A stretch of DNA of 44,636 nucleotides from Ignavibacteriales bacterium (GTDB taxonomy: Bacteria; Bacteroidota; Ignavibacteria; T3Sed10-11). Each line of letters starts with the position of its first letter. Positions within the stretch are counted from its first letter, which is position 1. Below, one piece after another: positions 36,800 to 44,636 of the stretch. Where the stretch lies: positions 1 through 44,636 of the forward strand of contig PWYR01000096.1 of NCBI GenBank assembly GCA_003567775.1, given 5' to 3'. Under the pieces are notes generated by a model. The model searched no databases. It was not told where the DNA came from and was given only the letters and a program-made list of their open reading frames with translations. A program made the position numbers and the translations under genes.

Positions 36800-39700
36800 A
36801 TGTTTCTTGCAAAAGTATCGATAAACCGACCCGTGATGACGACGATGGGAATCTTTGTGTTCATCATCTTCGGATTGCTGGCGTATTTTTCATTAAGCTT
36901 AAATCTATCACCCGATGTTGAGATTCCGTGGGTGACCGTTACAACCGTTTATCCCGGTGCGGGTCCGAAAGAGATCGAAACGTTGATCAGCAAACCGATC
37001 GAAGACGCCGTTGCGACGGTCAGTCTTATCGAGCGGGTTGAGTCGTATTCACTCGACGGAGTGTCGATTGTTATCATCGAGTTTAAACTGCGGAAGGATG
37101 TAGACGTCGCAAATCAGGAAGTAAAGGACAAAGTCGATGCGATTCTGAACGTACTTCCTACCGATGCAGAACGTCCGATCGTGCAGAAAGTTGATATAAG
37201 ATCGTTTCCTGTCGTCGATGTTGTGCTCAGCGGCGATCTCGATCCGCGTGAACTATTTGCGATAGCCGACCGTCAGTTAAAAGACCGTTTCTCTCAGATC
37301 GAAGGCGTGGCGCAGGTGAATATTGTGGGCGGGCAGGAACGGGAAATACGCGTGACGCTTGACGACCGCATTGTGTACGAACAAAACATATCCCTGCCGC
37401 AGTTAATGCAAATGCTGCAGGCGAATAATATGGATATACCCGGCGGATATTTTACGCTTCATGATCAGGAATATACGGTGCGACTGAGCGGCGAGTATTC
37501 CGATCTCGAGACGATCGAGGAAATGTCGATCGGCACGCCGTTCGGACCCAGAAAGATACGGCAATTTGCAAAGGTGGAGGATACCGGGAAAGATATTCGA
37601 ATGCGGGCAACTTATTATAACAAGGAAATGAACGTCCGCGATGAAAATGTTGTCCGCCTCGGTATTGTAAAAAGCGCCGAAGGAAATACGGTAGAAGTAG
37701 CAAAAAGCGTCCGCGCGGCGCTTCCCGATATTCTTGCTACGCTGCCCGAAGGGGTTTCGCTTGAAGTGGTGAACGACGAGTCGAATTTCGTACAGAGCAG
37801 TCTCGACGATACGATGAGCAACGTCTTGCTCGGCGTACTCTTCACGTCGCTCGTGCTCCTTATCTTTTTACACGACTTCAGATCGACGCTCATTGTCGCC
37901 ATGTCGATGCCGACGTCGATTATATCGACCTTTTTATTGCTACAGATGTTCGGTTTATCTCTCAATATGATGACCCTGATGGGATTGTCGGTTTCGGTCG
38001 GTGTGCTGGTGGCGAACTCGGTCGTGGTGATCGAGAATATTTTCCGGTATAAGAACCTGGGTAAAAAGAATAAAGAGTCGGCTTATTACGGCACGTCCGA
38101 AGTTACCGTCGCGGTTCTTGCGGCGACATTAACGAATATTGTTGTATTTCTGCCGATCGCCAATATGTCGTCGATGGTCGGCATGTGGCTTCGTGAGCTG
38201 GCGCTTGCGGCAGTGTTTGCCACGGTATTTTCATTGATCATGTCGTTTACCCTGACGCCGATGCTTGCATCGATACTGCTTCCGGAGAAGCCGAAGAAAG
38301 GAAGGATCGGCAGATGGTTTGATAAGTTTGAATCGCGAAATACCGCTATCTATACCCGGTTATTAACACGGGTTTTGAAAAATAAAAAAATCAGCGCCCT
38401 TGTTGTAACCTCTGCATTCGTGTTGTTCATAGCAACGATGGCGGGTGTGGGTCCGCATATCGGCGTCGATTTTTTGCCGGCGCTTGACGATGGTAAAATA
38501 CGAATTGAAGTTGAATTGCCCGAAGGATATAACCTGAATGAATCCGCACGCGTACTTGCTGAGATCGAAGAGCGGGTGAAGGAATATCCCGAAGTTGTAC
38601 ATATACTTACAGATCTCGGAAGATTAAGTTTTCTTGATATCGGTCCGAATATGGGAATGTTGACCGTGCAGCTTGTGGATCGCAGCGAGCGGGCTATCGG
38701 CGTGGAAGAAATGATAAATCATTTTGTTGAGGATTTTGCTGCTGTTCCTAATGCACGCATCAAAGTATTTAATGCAACCGAATCGGGCGGTCCGGGCGCA
38801 CCTGTACAATTCTACTTACTCGGGTATGAATTAGAAACGCTCGAAGAAATAAAAGACGATATCGTTGCACTTATCCAGGATGTCCCGGGTTTGATCAACT
38901 TTGATAATACATCGCGGGCAGGCAAGCCCGAACTGACCGTGTATCCCCGGCGGGAACGATTGACCGAAGCGGGATTGTCCACGATGGATCTTGCTCTGAC
39001 GCTCAGGGCGTCTATTGAAGGGATGGTCTCTTCTCAATACCGTGAACTGGGATATGAGTATGATATCACCGTAACGCTGAGCGATGAATCTGCCAACACC
39101 CCGGAAAAGATCGGCAACATTCCGATCATATCGCCGGTCGCAGGCGCAATGAGAGTATCGCAGGTAGCGGATGTGGAATTTACGACCGGCTTTACAAAGA
39201 TATTGCACCGGGATAAATATGTTACTATCTCCTTTACCGGTTCGCCGGCAGCGGGTGTGCCGTTAGGCGATGTAACCAATGAGATCGACCGGCGGCTGGC
39301 AACGCTGGATTTACCGCCGGGCTACCGTGTGGCATGGGGCGGCAACGTGCAGATGATGAATGAGATGGTGCAGGATATGCTGTTTGCGTTTTTCCTCGCG
39401 TTCCTGTTAACCTATATGCTGCTTGCCGCCATCCTCGAAAGTTTCTGGCAGCCGGTGCTGATCATGATCACCGTTCTGCTGGCAATGATCGGTGTTATAC
39501 TCTCGCTGTACATTACCGATACGACATTCAGCATCACATCGCTTATGGCGATCATCATGCTTATCGGTATTGTAGTGAACAATGCAATCTTGATGCTTGA
39601 TTTCACCAACCAGCTTCGCCGTAATGAGGGCAAACTGCCGAAGGAAGCGTTGTTAACGGCATGCCCGGTAAAATTGAAACCGATACTGATGTCGACAACG

Positions 39701-39892
39701 GCAATCATTCTCGGTATGATGCCGCTTGCATTAGGCATCGGCGACGCCGGCTCTGAGTGGCGAATACCGCTGGGTGTTGTGGCTATCGGCGGTTTAGCGG
39801 TCTCGACGCTGTTAACGCTGTTTGTTATTCCGTCGTTTTATTATCTGACCGCCCGCGAAAAGAGCGTCATAAAAGAAAAATTGACGGTGTAA
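36800..39892 (+). CDS. RND family efflux permease (HAE1/AcrB type)
   Basis: The 1030-residue inner-membrane pump has the twelve-helix RND layout with two large periplasmic loops. The start KVSINRPVMTTMGIFVFIIFGLLAYFSL, the FVQSSLDDTMSNVLLGVLFTSLVLLIFLHD segment, GLSVSVGVLVANSVVVIENIFR in TM4 and GIVVNNAILMLDFTNQLRR in TM10 are typical of AcrB/MexB-like and related FCB permeases. Proton-driven export of drugs, lipids or metabolites is expected; the substrate cannot be read from sequence. It follows the adaptor after a repeat-containing gap of 118 bases. Confidence 0.95.
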   Translation: MFLAKVSINRPVMTTMGIFVFIIFGLLAYFSLSLNLSPDVEIPWVTVTTVYPGAGPKEIETLISKPIEDAVATVSLIERVESYSLDGVSIVIIEFKLRKDVDVANQEVKDKVDAILNVLPTDAERPIVQKVDIRSFPVVDVVLSGDLDPRELFAIADRQLKDRFSQIEGVAQVNIVGGQEREIRVTLDDRIVYEQNISLPQLMQMLQANNMDIPGGYFTLHDQEYTVRLSGEYSDLETIEEMSIGTPFGPRKIRQFAKVEDTGKDIRMRATYYNKEMNVRDENVVRLGIVKSAEGNTVEVAKSVRAALPDILATLPEGVSLEVVNDESNFVQSSLDDTMSNVLLGVLFTSLVLLIFLHDFRSTLIVAMSMPTSIISTFLLLQMFGLSLNMMTLMGLSVSVGVLVANSVVVIENIFRYKNLGKKNKESAYYGTSEVTVAVLAATLTNIVVFLPIANMSSMVGMWLRELALAAVFATVFSLIMSFTLTPMLASILLPEKPKKGRIGRWFDKFESRNTAIYTRLLTRVLKNKKISALVVTSAFVLFIATMAGVGPHIGVDFLPALDDGKIRIEVELPEGYNLNESARVLAEIEERVKEYPEVVHILTDLGRLSFLDIGPNMGMLTVQLVDRSERAIGVEEMINHFVEDFAAVPNARIKVFNATESGGPGAPVQFYLLGYELETLEEIKDDIVALIQDVPGLINFDNTSRAGKPELTVYPRRERLTEAGLSTMDLALTLRASIEGMVSSQYRELGYEYDITVTLSDESANTPEKIGNIPIISPVAGAMRVSQVADVEFTTGFTKILHRDKYVTISFTGSPAAGVPLGDVTNEIDRRLATLDLPPGYRVAWGGNVQMMNEMVQDMLFAFFLAFLLTYMLLAAILESFWQPVLIMITVLLAMIGVILSLYITDTTFSITSLMAIIMLIGIVVNNAILMLDFTNQLRRNEGKLPKEALLTACPVKLKPILMSTTAIILGMMPLALGIGDAGSEWRIPLGVVAIGGLAVSTLLTLFVIPSFYYLTAREKSVIKEKLTV

Positions 39893-39896
39893 CGAT

Positions 39897-39979
39897 CTTG
39901 CCCGGCGCGTACAACATGTAAATCACAATTATGGTTTTAGTCCTGCGATTAAATATCCGGATAAATTGCGCCGGGCAGG
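39897..39979 (+). other. Long-range GC-rich inverted repeat after the RND permease
   Basis: CTTGCCCGGCGC at 39897-39908 pairs with GCGCCGGGCAGG at 39968-39979, twelve pairs with one G-T, enclosing 59 AT-rich bases. No T tract follows, so a standard terminator is not supported. It may be an end-of-operon structure or a short mobile-type repeat. Confidence 0.5.
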
Positions 39980-40001
39980 TTTATGAAGTTTATATAGATT
40001 G

Positions 40002-40032
40002 TTTGTAAATCCGAAAAAATTTTCTATATTAA
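40002..40032 (+). promoter_or_regulatory. Bacteroidota-like promoter before the phzF-like gene
   Basis: TTTG at 40002-40005 and TATATTAA at 40025-40032 are 19 bases apart. This fits the spacing of the other TTTG/TAnnTT-type sites in the window, and the site lies about 65 bases before the ATG at 40096. Confidence 0.45.
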
Positions 40033-40095
40033 ACCTATACATAAATACCTTTCTTTTTTCAAATCCGGAAATAGAAAATAACCCGAAGAATAATT

Positions 40096-40875
40096 ATGAA
40101 AATTTACCAGATAGACGCGTTTACCGAAAAACCATTCACGGGAAATCCCGCAGCGGTCTGTTTCCTCGAATCCCCAAAAAGTAATGCATGGATGCAAAAT
40201 GTCGCTACGGAGATGAATCTCTCCGAAACCGCTTTTTTTTGGCCGGTTGATACGGGGTATGAACTGAGGTGGTTTACTCCCACAATGGAAGTAGACCTGT
40301 GCGGTCATGCAACGCTCGCAACCGCTCATGCAATTTGGGAAGATGGATTACAATCAACGGATAATCCGATTGAGTTTCATACGAAAAGCGGTTTGCTCAA
40401 AACTAAAAAAAACGATGGATGGATTGATATGGATTTCCCTGCTCTGCCTGCCGGTGAAACGTCGCCCCCGGAGGGTTTGCTTGAAGCGCTCCATGTAAAA
40501 GCGTCCTATGTCGGTAAAAACCAGTATGATTATCTTGTCGAGGTTACCTCGGAAATCGTATTGCGAAAACTCCGCCCGGATTTTCTGAAACTTGCGCGGC
40601 TCGATATACGCGGGGTTATTGTAACTGCGCGTTCGTCGGAGTACGATTTTGTATCGAGGTTCTTCGCGCCGGGGGTGGGCATTTCCGAAGACCCGGTTAC
40701 CGGTTCCGCCCATTGTTGTCTCGCTCCGTACTGGAAAAGCAAACTTAAAAAAGATGTAATGGTCGGCTATCAGGCGTCGCAAAGAGGCGGCGTCGTAAGG
40801 GTTCGGGTTATGGACGATCGTGTGATGCTTGGCGGAAAAGCCGTAACAATCCTGAGGGGTGAATTGCTGCAATGA
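40096..40875 (+). CDS. PhzF family isomerase-like protein
   Basis: The 259-residue protein has the PhzF two-domain pattern. It reads YQIDAFTEKPFTGNPAAVCFL, then MNLSETAFFWP with the conserved acidic residue, WFTPTMEVDLCGHATLATAHA and the second-half motif SEDPVTGSAHCCLAPYW. PhzF isomerises an intermediate in phenazine synthesis, but most family members in other bacteria have other, unknown substrates. No phenazine genes are nearby, so only the family is called. It has its own upstream promoter-like site. Confidence 0.9.
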   Translation: MKIYQIDAFTEKPFTGNPAAVCFLESPKSNAWMQNVATEMNLSETAFFWPVDTGYELRWFTPTMEVDLCGHATLATAHAIWEDGLQSTDNPIEFHTKSGLLKTKKNDGWIDMDFPALPAGETSPPEGLLEALHVKASYVGKNQYDYLVEVTSEIVLRKLRPDFLKLARLDIRGVIVTARSSEYDFVSRFFAPGVGISEDPVTGSAHCCLAPYWKSKLKKDVMVGYQASQRGGVVRVRVMDDRVMLGGKAVTILRGELLQ

Positions 40876-40986
40876 CGGCAATCTTCTAACCGGCAGTTTG
40901 AATATAACACGAAATTATTTAAATTTATTTTATGTTTTTACTATTGAAGATTTATAAAATAGTGGAATAATGCAGAAGTATGTCTT

Positions 40987-41970
40987 ATGCAATACAAAGA
41001 TTATTATAAAATACTCGGCGTCGGTAGAAACGCTTCACAGGATGAGATAAAAAAAGCATACAGAAAACTTGCAGTTAAGTATCACCCGGATAAAACGGAA
41101 GGCGATAAAAAGGCAGAAAACAAATTCAAAGAAATATCCGAAGCGTATGAAGTTTTAAAAGATCCCGCAAAACGAAAAAAATACGATCGCTTCGGTCAGA
41201 ACTGGAAACAGTACCAGGAAGCGGGCGCGGGCGCCGGCGGGTTTGACTTCTCAGATTTCATGAAACAGGGTGGATCCGGCCGGGGCAGAGGACGGGATCG
41301 GCAGGAACAATCCTCCTCGTATGGAGATACATTCAGCTTTGAAGAGGTTTTCACCGGCGGAAGGGGACGAAGCGGTTTCAGCGATTTCTTCGAGACATTA
41401 TTCGGCGAGGAATTTCGCAGCGCACGGGCGCGGCCGCGCGGCGGAAGCACGGCGTCGATGCGAGGGCAGGATGTGACTGCGGAGACAACGCTTACACTCG
41501 AAGAAGCATATTACGGAACGGCGCGTATTATTCAGATGGACGGAAAAAAAGTCCGGGTGAATATTAAACCGGGTATCCGGGATAACCAAACGCTTCGCCT
41601 TCCCGGGAAAGGAGTGCCCGGCGCCGGCGGCGGGCAGGCAGGCGACCTTTACCTTAAAATTAACATTACCCAACACCCTGTATATAAACGCGACGGGGAC
41701 AATCTTTATATGGATGTCAAGGTCGATCTTTATACCGCGGTAACAGGCGGGAAAACCGAAGTCGAAACGCTGAAGGGAAAAGTGAAAGTCGATATACCCA
41801 AAAAGACACAGTCGGGTAAAGTTTTACGTTTACCGAAACTCGGTATGCCGGTTCATAACAAGCCGGGTGAGTACGGCGATCTGTATGTAAAAGTTCATAT
41901 TCAAATCCCGGATGATTTGACCGAAGAAGATGTAAAGAAATTCGAGCATTTGAAGAAATCGAAAACATAG
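40987..41970 (+). CDS. DnaJ/CbpA-type co-chaperone
   Basis: The 327-residue protein begins with a J domain ([45 protein letters not shown]) holding the HPD motif that stimulates DnaK. A Gly/Phe-rich linker follows ([20 protein letters not shown]), then the C-terminal substrate-binding domains ([42 protein letters not shown]). The Cys-rich zinc domain of DnaJ is absent, which places it in the CbpA/DjlA-like type II class. It is alone, without dnaK or grpE nearby. Confidence 0.93.
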   Translation: MQYKDYYKILGVGRNASQDEIKKAYRKLAVKYHPDKTEGDKKAENKFKEISEAYEVLKDPAKRKKYDRFGQNWKQYQEAGAGAGGFDFSDFMKQGGSGRGRGRDRQEQSSSYGDTFSFEEVFTGGRGRSGFSDFFETLFGEEFRSARARPRGGSTASMRGQDVTAETTLTLEEAYYGTARIIQMDGKKVRVNIKPGIRDNQTLRLPGKGVPGAGGGQAGDLYLKINITQHPVYKRDGDNLYMDVKVDLYTAVTGGKTEVETLKGKVKVDIPKKTQSGKVLRLPKLGMPVHNKPGEYGDLYVKVHIQIPDDLTEEDVKKFEHLKKSKT

Positions 41971-41972
41971 CC

Positions 41973-41988
41973 GGGGATTTCGATCCCT
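41973..41988 (+). terminator. TTCG-loop hairpin after the dnaJ-like gene
   Basis: GGGGAT at 41973-41978 and ATCCCT at 41983-41988 close a TTCG tetraloop three bases after the stop codon. No T tract follows directly, so it is a weak terminator or an mRNA-end stabiliser. Confidence 0.4.
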
Positions 41989-42066
41989 GAATATCTCCGC
42001 GTACATTTTTTCGCTTCTTTTATTTCCGTTTTGTTCGTAGAAACCGTTGTATCCTCATTTTGTAAC

Positions 42067-42083
42067 GCCGCTTGTTAAGCGGC
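42067..42083 (+). other. Perfect short hairpin
   Basis: GCCGCTT-GTT-AAGCGGC forms a seven-base perfect stem. It lies upstream of the promoter-like sites for the structured region and could be a terminator remnant or an operator; no further evidence. Confidence 0.35.
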
Positions 42084-42132
42084 ATACACGGCCCGGCGAG
42101 TCGTGTTACAATCATTCAATTCTGCCTCCGGG

Positions 42133-42165
42133 TTGACTATTTTAAAAATAATTTACATAAATTTG
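42133..42165 (+). promoter_or_regulatory. Upstream promoter-like site of the exporter leader
   Basis: TTGACT at 42133-42138 and TAAATTTG at 42158-42165 are 19 bases apart. The -7 element matches TAnnTTTG exactly. It would start transcription about 40 bases before the second site. Confidence 0.45.
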
Positions 42166-42176
42166 AGTGAAAACCC

Positions 42177-42206
42177 TTGCATTATTAATAAAATTTCTTA
42201 TATTTG
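42177..42206 (+). promoter_or_regulatory. Main promoter-like site of the exporter leader
   Basis: TTGCAT at 42177-42182 and TATATTTG at 42199-42206 match the Bacteroidota TTG...TAnnTTTG arrangement with 19 bases between TTG and TATATTTG. The predicted start near 42212 leaves a leader of about 730 bases before the exporter ATG at 42946. Confidence 0.55.
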
Positions 42207-42211
42207 ATTAT

Positions 42212-42900
42212 TCGTTATTTTATTTGTTTTTTTAAAAATTACGTAAGTAGAGCGTTACGTTACACACAGTCATTTCAAATTGTCTCAAGAGCGGTATATG
42301 GTTTTTTATTAAGAATATCACTTGACCTTCCCATGCCGGATGCACCTGTTGATAAATGGGTAAGAAGGAACCGGGTTTGCCCCCTGAGCGGGCAAGCTGT
42401 CTGATCAAGCGAGACAAGAGGTTGGTAGCCGGAGAACGGTCTCGCAAGTACTATTTGTATTACATGTAGCAGCTTTTCAGTCCCTCCAATTGAAATGCTG
42501 CTAATCCTAATCCGCCCGTTGGTTCCTGTGACTAACGAGGCGGAGCTGTGCCCTACGAAGTCGGTTTTGCCGTAGTAGGGCTGTGCAACGAGGGAGCAAT
42601 TGGCATTTATTGAAATTGTAAGCGCCTGTCAACACTCATCACATTTCTATCCCCGATATGATGTCATGTGGGTTGGTCCCGACGTTGAGAAAATTTCTCA
42701 TTGGACGACCCCGGGCGATCATTATTAGCTCGTATACTCTTCCTCGATGCATACCCGTTGTATTTCAAAAAAAGAATTTTTATTAAAACTTCATACATTG
42801 AATCTATTCACAATTCCTCCGTCCGCTGTACAAGCGGCTCATATAATCCCTTACGCTGACAGGCGCTGATATGTGTGTCGTCGGGACGGAGGATTTGTTT
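42212..42900 (+). ncRNA. Candidate large structured RNA or leader, unidentified
   Basis: This non-coding interval contains many strong helices. TTGCCC pairs with GGGCAA (42377-42395). The TAGCAGCTTTTCA hairpin (42467-42503) has 13 positions with one mismatch. CCGCCCGTTGGT pairs with ACTAACG-a-GGCGG (42512-42543), 12 pairs with a bulged A. GCCCTAC pairs with GTAGGGC (42550-42581), and GGGTTG-g-TCC with GGACGACCC (42670-42711). Long-range pairs AGCGCCTGTCA/TGACAGGCGCT (42621/42857) and CCTCCGTCC/GGACGGAGG (42826/42884) cross each other. The loop TCCCTC at 42481 is complementary to GAGGGA at 42590. No tmRNA, RNase P, SRP or known riboswitch motif was seen. It is either the 5' leader of the exporter or a separate RNA. 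Confidence 0.55.
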
Positions 42901-42945
42901 AACTAAAATTATCTTTTGTTGTTGGAATTATTGAAGGGATTAGTC

Positions 42946-44636
42946 ATGAAGCGAACAGTAATTTTTATTGTTATCTCCCTCATTTTCGGTATGGCTGCTC
43001 TTTCGTCCCAATCTACAAGTGAAAGTGATCGCCGCAGGGCAGAGGAGCAGGCGCGGCGCATGTCGCCCGATCAGATACAGGAGCGGCTTCGCCAGGCGGG
43101 AATATCCCGTGAAGAAGCCGTTGAACGCGCCCGCAGAGAGGGGGTAAGTCTTGAAGCAATCCTCTTCCCCGACAGAGATGAGAGAGTAGATGATACCGAC
43201 CGGTTGAGATTAGAACAACGCTTGCCGGTCACATCGCGAACCCGCCTCGATAGCATTCAAGCCGAACGCCTGCGGCAGATCGGCATCACCCGTGAACTCG
43301 CACTACGAAGAGCACAAAGCGAAGGTGAGACGCTTACTGAATTTCTTTTCCCCGAGGAGCCGGATGAGGATGTTGAGGAGGAGATGAATTACCGGATTCA
43401 ACTGTATGGACTTACCCGCGAAGAAGCCCAGATGAATGCCCACATGCTTGGTATGACCCTCGAGGAATTTGTATTCCCGGATCTCCCCGATGTCAGCTTA
43501 CTGCGCGAGGATGAGTTGGTGGATATAACAATCCCCGAACGGGATTTCAGACCTGAGGAATTTGCCGACCGTGAAAATGCAATGGATCTCGATGCATTCG
43601 GCTATAACATATTCGATTTTCCCGCCACGACGTTTGAACCGGTTCTCAGCATATCACCTCCGGCGAATTACCGGGTCGGTCCCGGCGATGAACTGGTTAT
43701 CTCCGTCTGGGGGCAGGTGCAGCTCTATCACTCATTGACCGTAAACAGGGAGGGATTCATTATCATTCCCGACCTCGGGCAGGTGATGGTAAACGGATTG
43801 ACGCTCGAGCAGATACGCGAGCGATTGTTACAGCGAATGTCGCAGGTATATTCCAGTCTCGGCGGCGGCGCAAGCGCCAATTCATTTCTCGACGTCTCGG
43901 TCGGGAAACTCCGCACTATACAGGTGTTTGTGCTCGGCGATGTCAGGCGTCCCGGAGGGTATACGCTCTCGTCCATGAGCACCGCATTTAAAGCCCTCTA
44001 TTACTCAGGCGGACCGACGTTAAAAGGATCGTTGCGGGACATTCGTGTTATGCGCGGAAACAGGGAAGCTGCCCGGTTGGATTTTTACAGCTATGCGCTC
44101 AAAGGCGATCAATCGGGCGACGTCCGGCTCGAGGACGGCGACATAGTATTCGTGCCGCCTGCCGGGAAACGCGCTGCCCTGGCGGGACGCGTTGTCCGGC
44201 CTGCGGTTTATGAATTGAAAGAAGACGAGCGGCTCGGTGAGTTAATTAGCATGGCGGGAGGACTGCGCTTCGATGCACGATTCGACCGCATTCACATCGA
44301 GCGTATCGTCCCGTTCTCCATGCATCGGGAATTCAAACACAATATTCTCGATATCGATGTGATGTTCGAAAACGACTACGACCTGCTCGATAGCGATCAT
44401 CCCGTCGAAGCAGGCGATGTCGTTATGGTATCGCCGCGTCCGCAGCGCCTTGAAAACAGAGTTCGTGTTGTGGGAAACGTTAATAACCCGGGAATTTATG
44501 AACTGTCGCCCGGTATGACCGTACGGGATCTTGTCCTTCGAGCAGACGGACTGCTTGACGATACTTACATTAACAGAGCTACTATTGTCCGCACGCAGGA
44601 AGAATCCATGAAAAAAGAAGTGGTCCCGGTAGACCT
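42946..44636 (+). CDS. Polysaccharide export protein with SLBB domains (partial, runs off the window)
   Basis: This reading frame is open to the right edge and missing from the ORF track. It has a signal peptide (RTVIFIVISLIFGMAALSSQ). Three related helical repeats of about 32 residues follow, each ending in FP. Next comes the Poly_export domain (YRVGPGDELVISVWGQVQ, VNREGFIIIPDLGQVMV), then successive SLBB domains (TIQVFVLGDVRRPGGYTLS, RAALAGRVVRPAVYELK, RVVGNVNNPGIYELSPG). Wza/OtnA-like proteins form the outer-membrane exit for capsule or exopolysaccharide, so an export operon probably continues to the right. GAAGGGATTAG precedes the ATG. Confidence 0.93.
   Translation, partial: MKRTVIFIVISLIFGMAALSSQSTSESDRRRAEEQARRMSPDQIQERLRQAGISREEAVERARREGVSLEAILFPDRDERVDDTDRLRLEQRLPVTSRTRLDSIQAERLRQIGITRELALRRAQSEGETLTEFLFPEEPDEDVEEEMNYRIQLYGLTREEAQMNAHMLGMTLEEFVFPDLPDVSLLREDELVDITIPERDFRPEEFADRENAMDLDAFGYNIFDFPATTFEPVLSISPPANYRVGPGDELVISVWGQVQLYHSLTVNREGFIIIPDLGQVMVNGLTLEQIRERLLQRMSQVYSSLGGGASANSFLDVSVGKLRTIQVFVLGDVRRPGGYTLSSMSTAFKALYYSGGPTLKGSLRDIRVMRGNREAARLDFYSYALKGDQSGDVRLEDGDIVFVPPAGKRAALAGRVVRPAVYELKEDERLGELISMAGGLRFDARFDRIHIERIVPFSMHREFKHNILDIDVMFENDYDLLDSDHPVEAGDVVMVSPRPQRLENRVRVVGNVNNPGIYELSPGMTVRDLVLRADGLLDDTYINRATIVRTQEESMKKEVVPVD

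Noticed and set aside
42204-42404. 66-residue plus-strand ORF in the exporter leader
   Set aside because: It starts inside the promoter-like element, has no ribosome binding site, overlaps strong hairpins and encodes no recognisable motif.
42232-42447. 71-residue minus-strand ORF in the same interval
   Set aside because: No start signal and no family resemblance; it lies within the structured region and is best explained by chance.
42212-42900. tmRNA, RNase P RNA, SRP RNA or group II intron
   Set aside because: I looked for the tRNA-like ends of tmRNA, the GAGGAAAGTCC motif of RNase P, the SRP GGAA-loop region and an intron domain V, and found none.

Overview
The window is a gene-dense, almost entirely plus-strand stretch of a bacterial chromosome, most likely from the FCB superphylum (Bacteroidota, Ignavibacteriota or Chlorobiota, or a related candidate phylum). 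Four things point there. It has a carboxypeptidase-regulatory plus TonB-plug protein. It encodes a 30-residue AURKAIP1/COX24-type basic miniprotein of the kind found in Bacteroidota. Several promoter-like sites follow TTG/TTTG-N19-22-TATATTTG, close to the Bacteroidota TAnnTTTG -7 element. The gene content is a broad set of housekeeping genes. TTG and GTG starts with strong Shine-Dalgarno sequences also occur, so the organism is not a classical SD-poor Bacteroidetes. No rRNA, tRNA, CRISPR array, prophage or transposase was seen. Taxonomy is inference.

Layout. 1-3055: end of nuoC, then nuoD, nuoE and nuoF of respiratory complex I. 3143-6687: a plug-only outer-membrane-type protein, a zinc-ribbon membrane protein, and an ECF sigma factor translationally coupled to a large anti-sigma factor. 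6815-16572: dut, a PerM/AI-2E permease, rsmI, a redoxin with a degenerate CXXC, metH, a DUF309 protein, queG and trxB. 16677-22937: a consensus sigma70 promoter, then sppA, an HU gene, a zinc-ribbon/TPR protein, the miniprotein, a YtxH protein, a DUF948 protein, an EF-G2-type GTPase and a HIT protein. 23010-24628: a second ECF sigma, a zinc-finger anti-sigma and a Spy/CpxP-like periplasmic protein. 24661-28337: cysteine desulfurase, tsaD, chorismate mutase and mltG. 28344-30944: a doubtful small secreted ORF, a 2H phosphoesterase, an AT-rich orphan DNA methyltransferase and a lipoprotein MsrB. 30977-34083: a MalT-type LuxR regulator followed by a small conserved protein, with alternative hairpins between them. 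34216-39892: a complete tripartite RND efflux operon. 40096-41970: PhzF-like and DnaJ/CbpA-like proteins. 42946-end: the start of a polysaccharide-export (SLBB) gene that is cut by the window edge.

The main non-coding feature is the roughly 975-base interval between the dnaJ-like gene and the polysaccharide exporter. It begins with tandem promoter-like sites and holds a series of strong hairpins and crossing (pseudoknot-type) complementarities that run almost to the exporter start. I could not match it to tmRNA, RNase P RNA, SRP RNA or a riboswitch I know. It is the best candidate here for an undescribed element: a large structured leader or a separate ncRNA linked to exopolysaccharide export.

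Two sigma/anti-sigma modules, the orphan methyltransferase, the TonB plug without a barrel, and the exporter's N-terminal triple repeat are further points of interest. All functions were read from motifs by eye; no database search or folding program was run.
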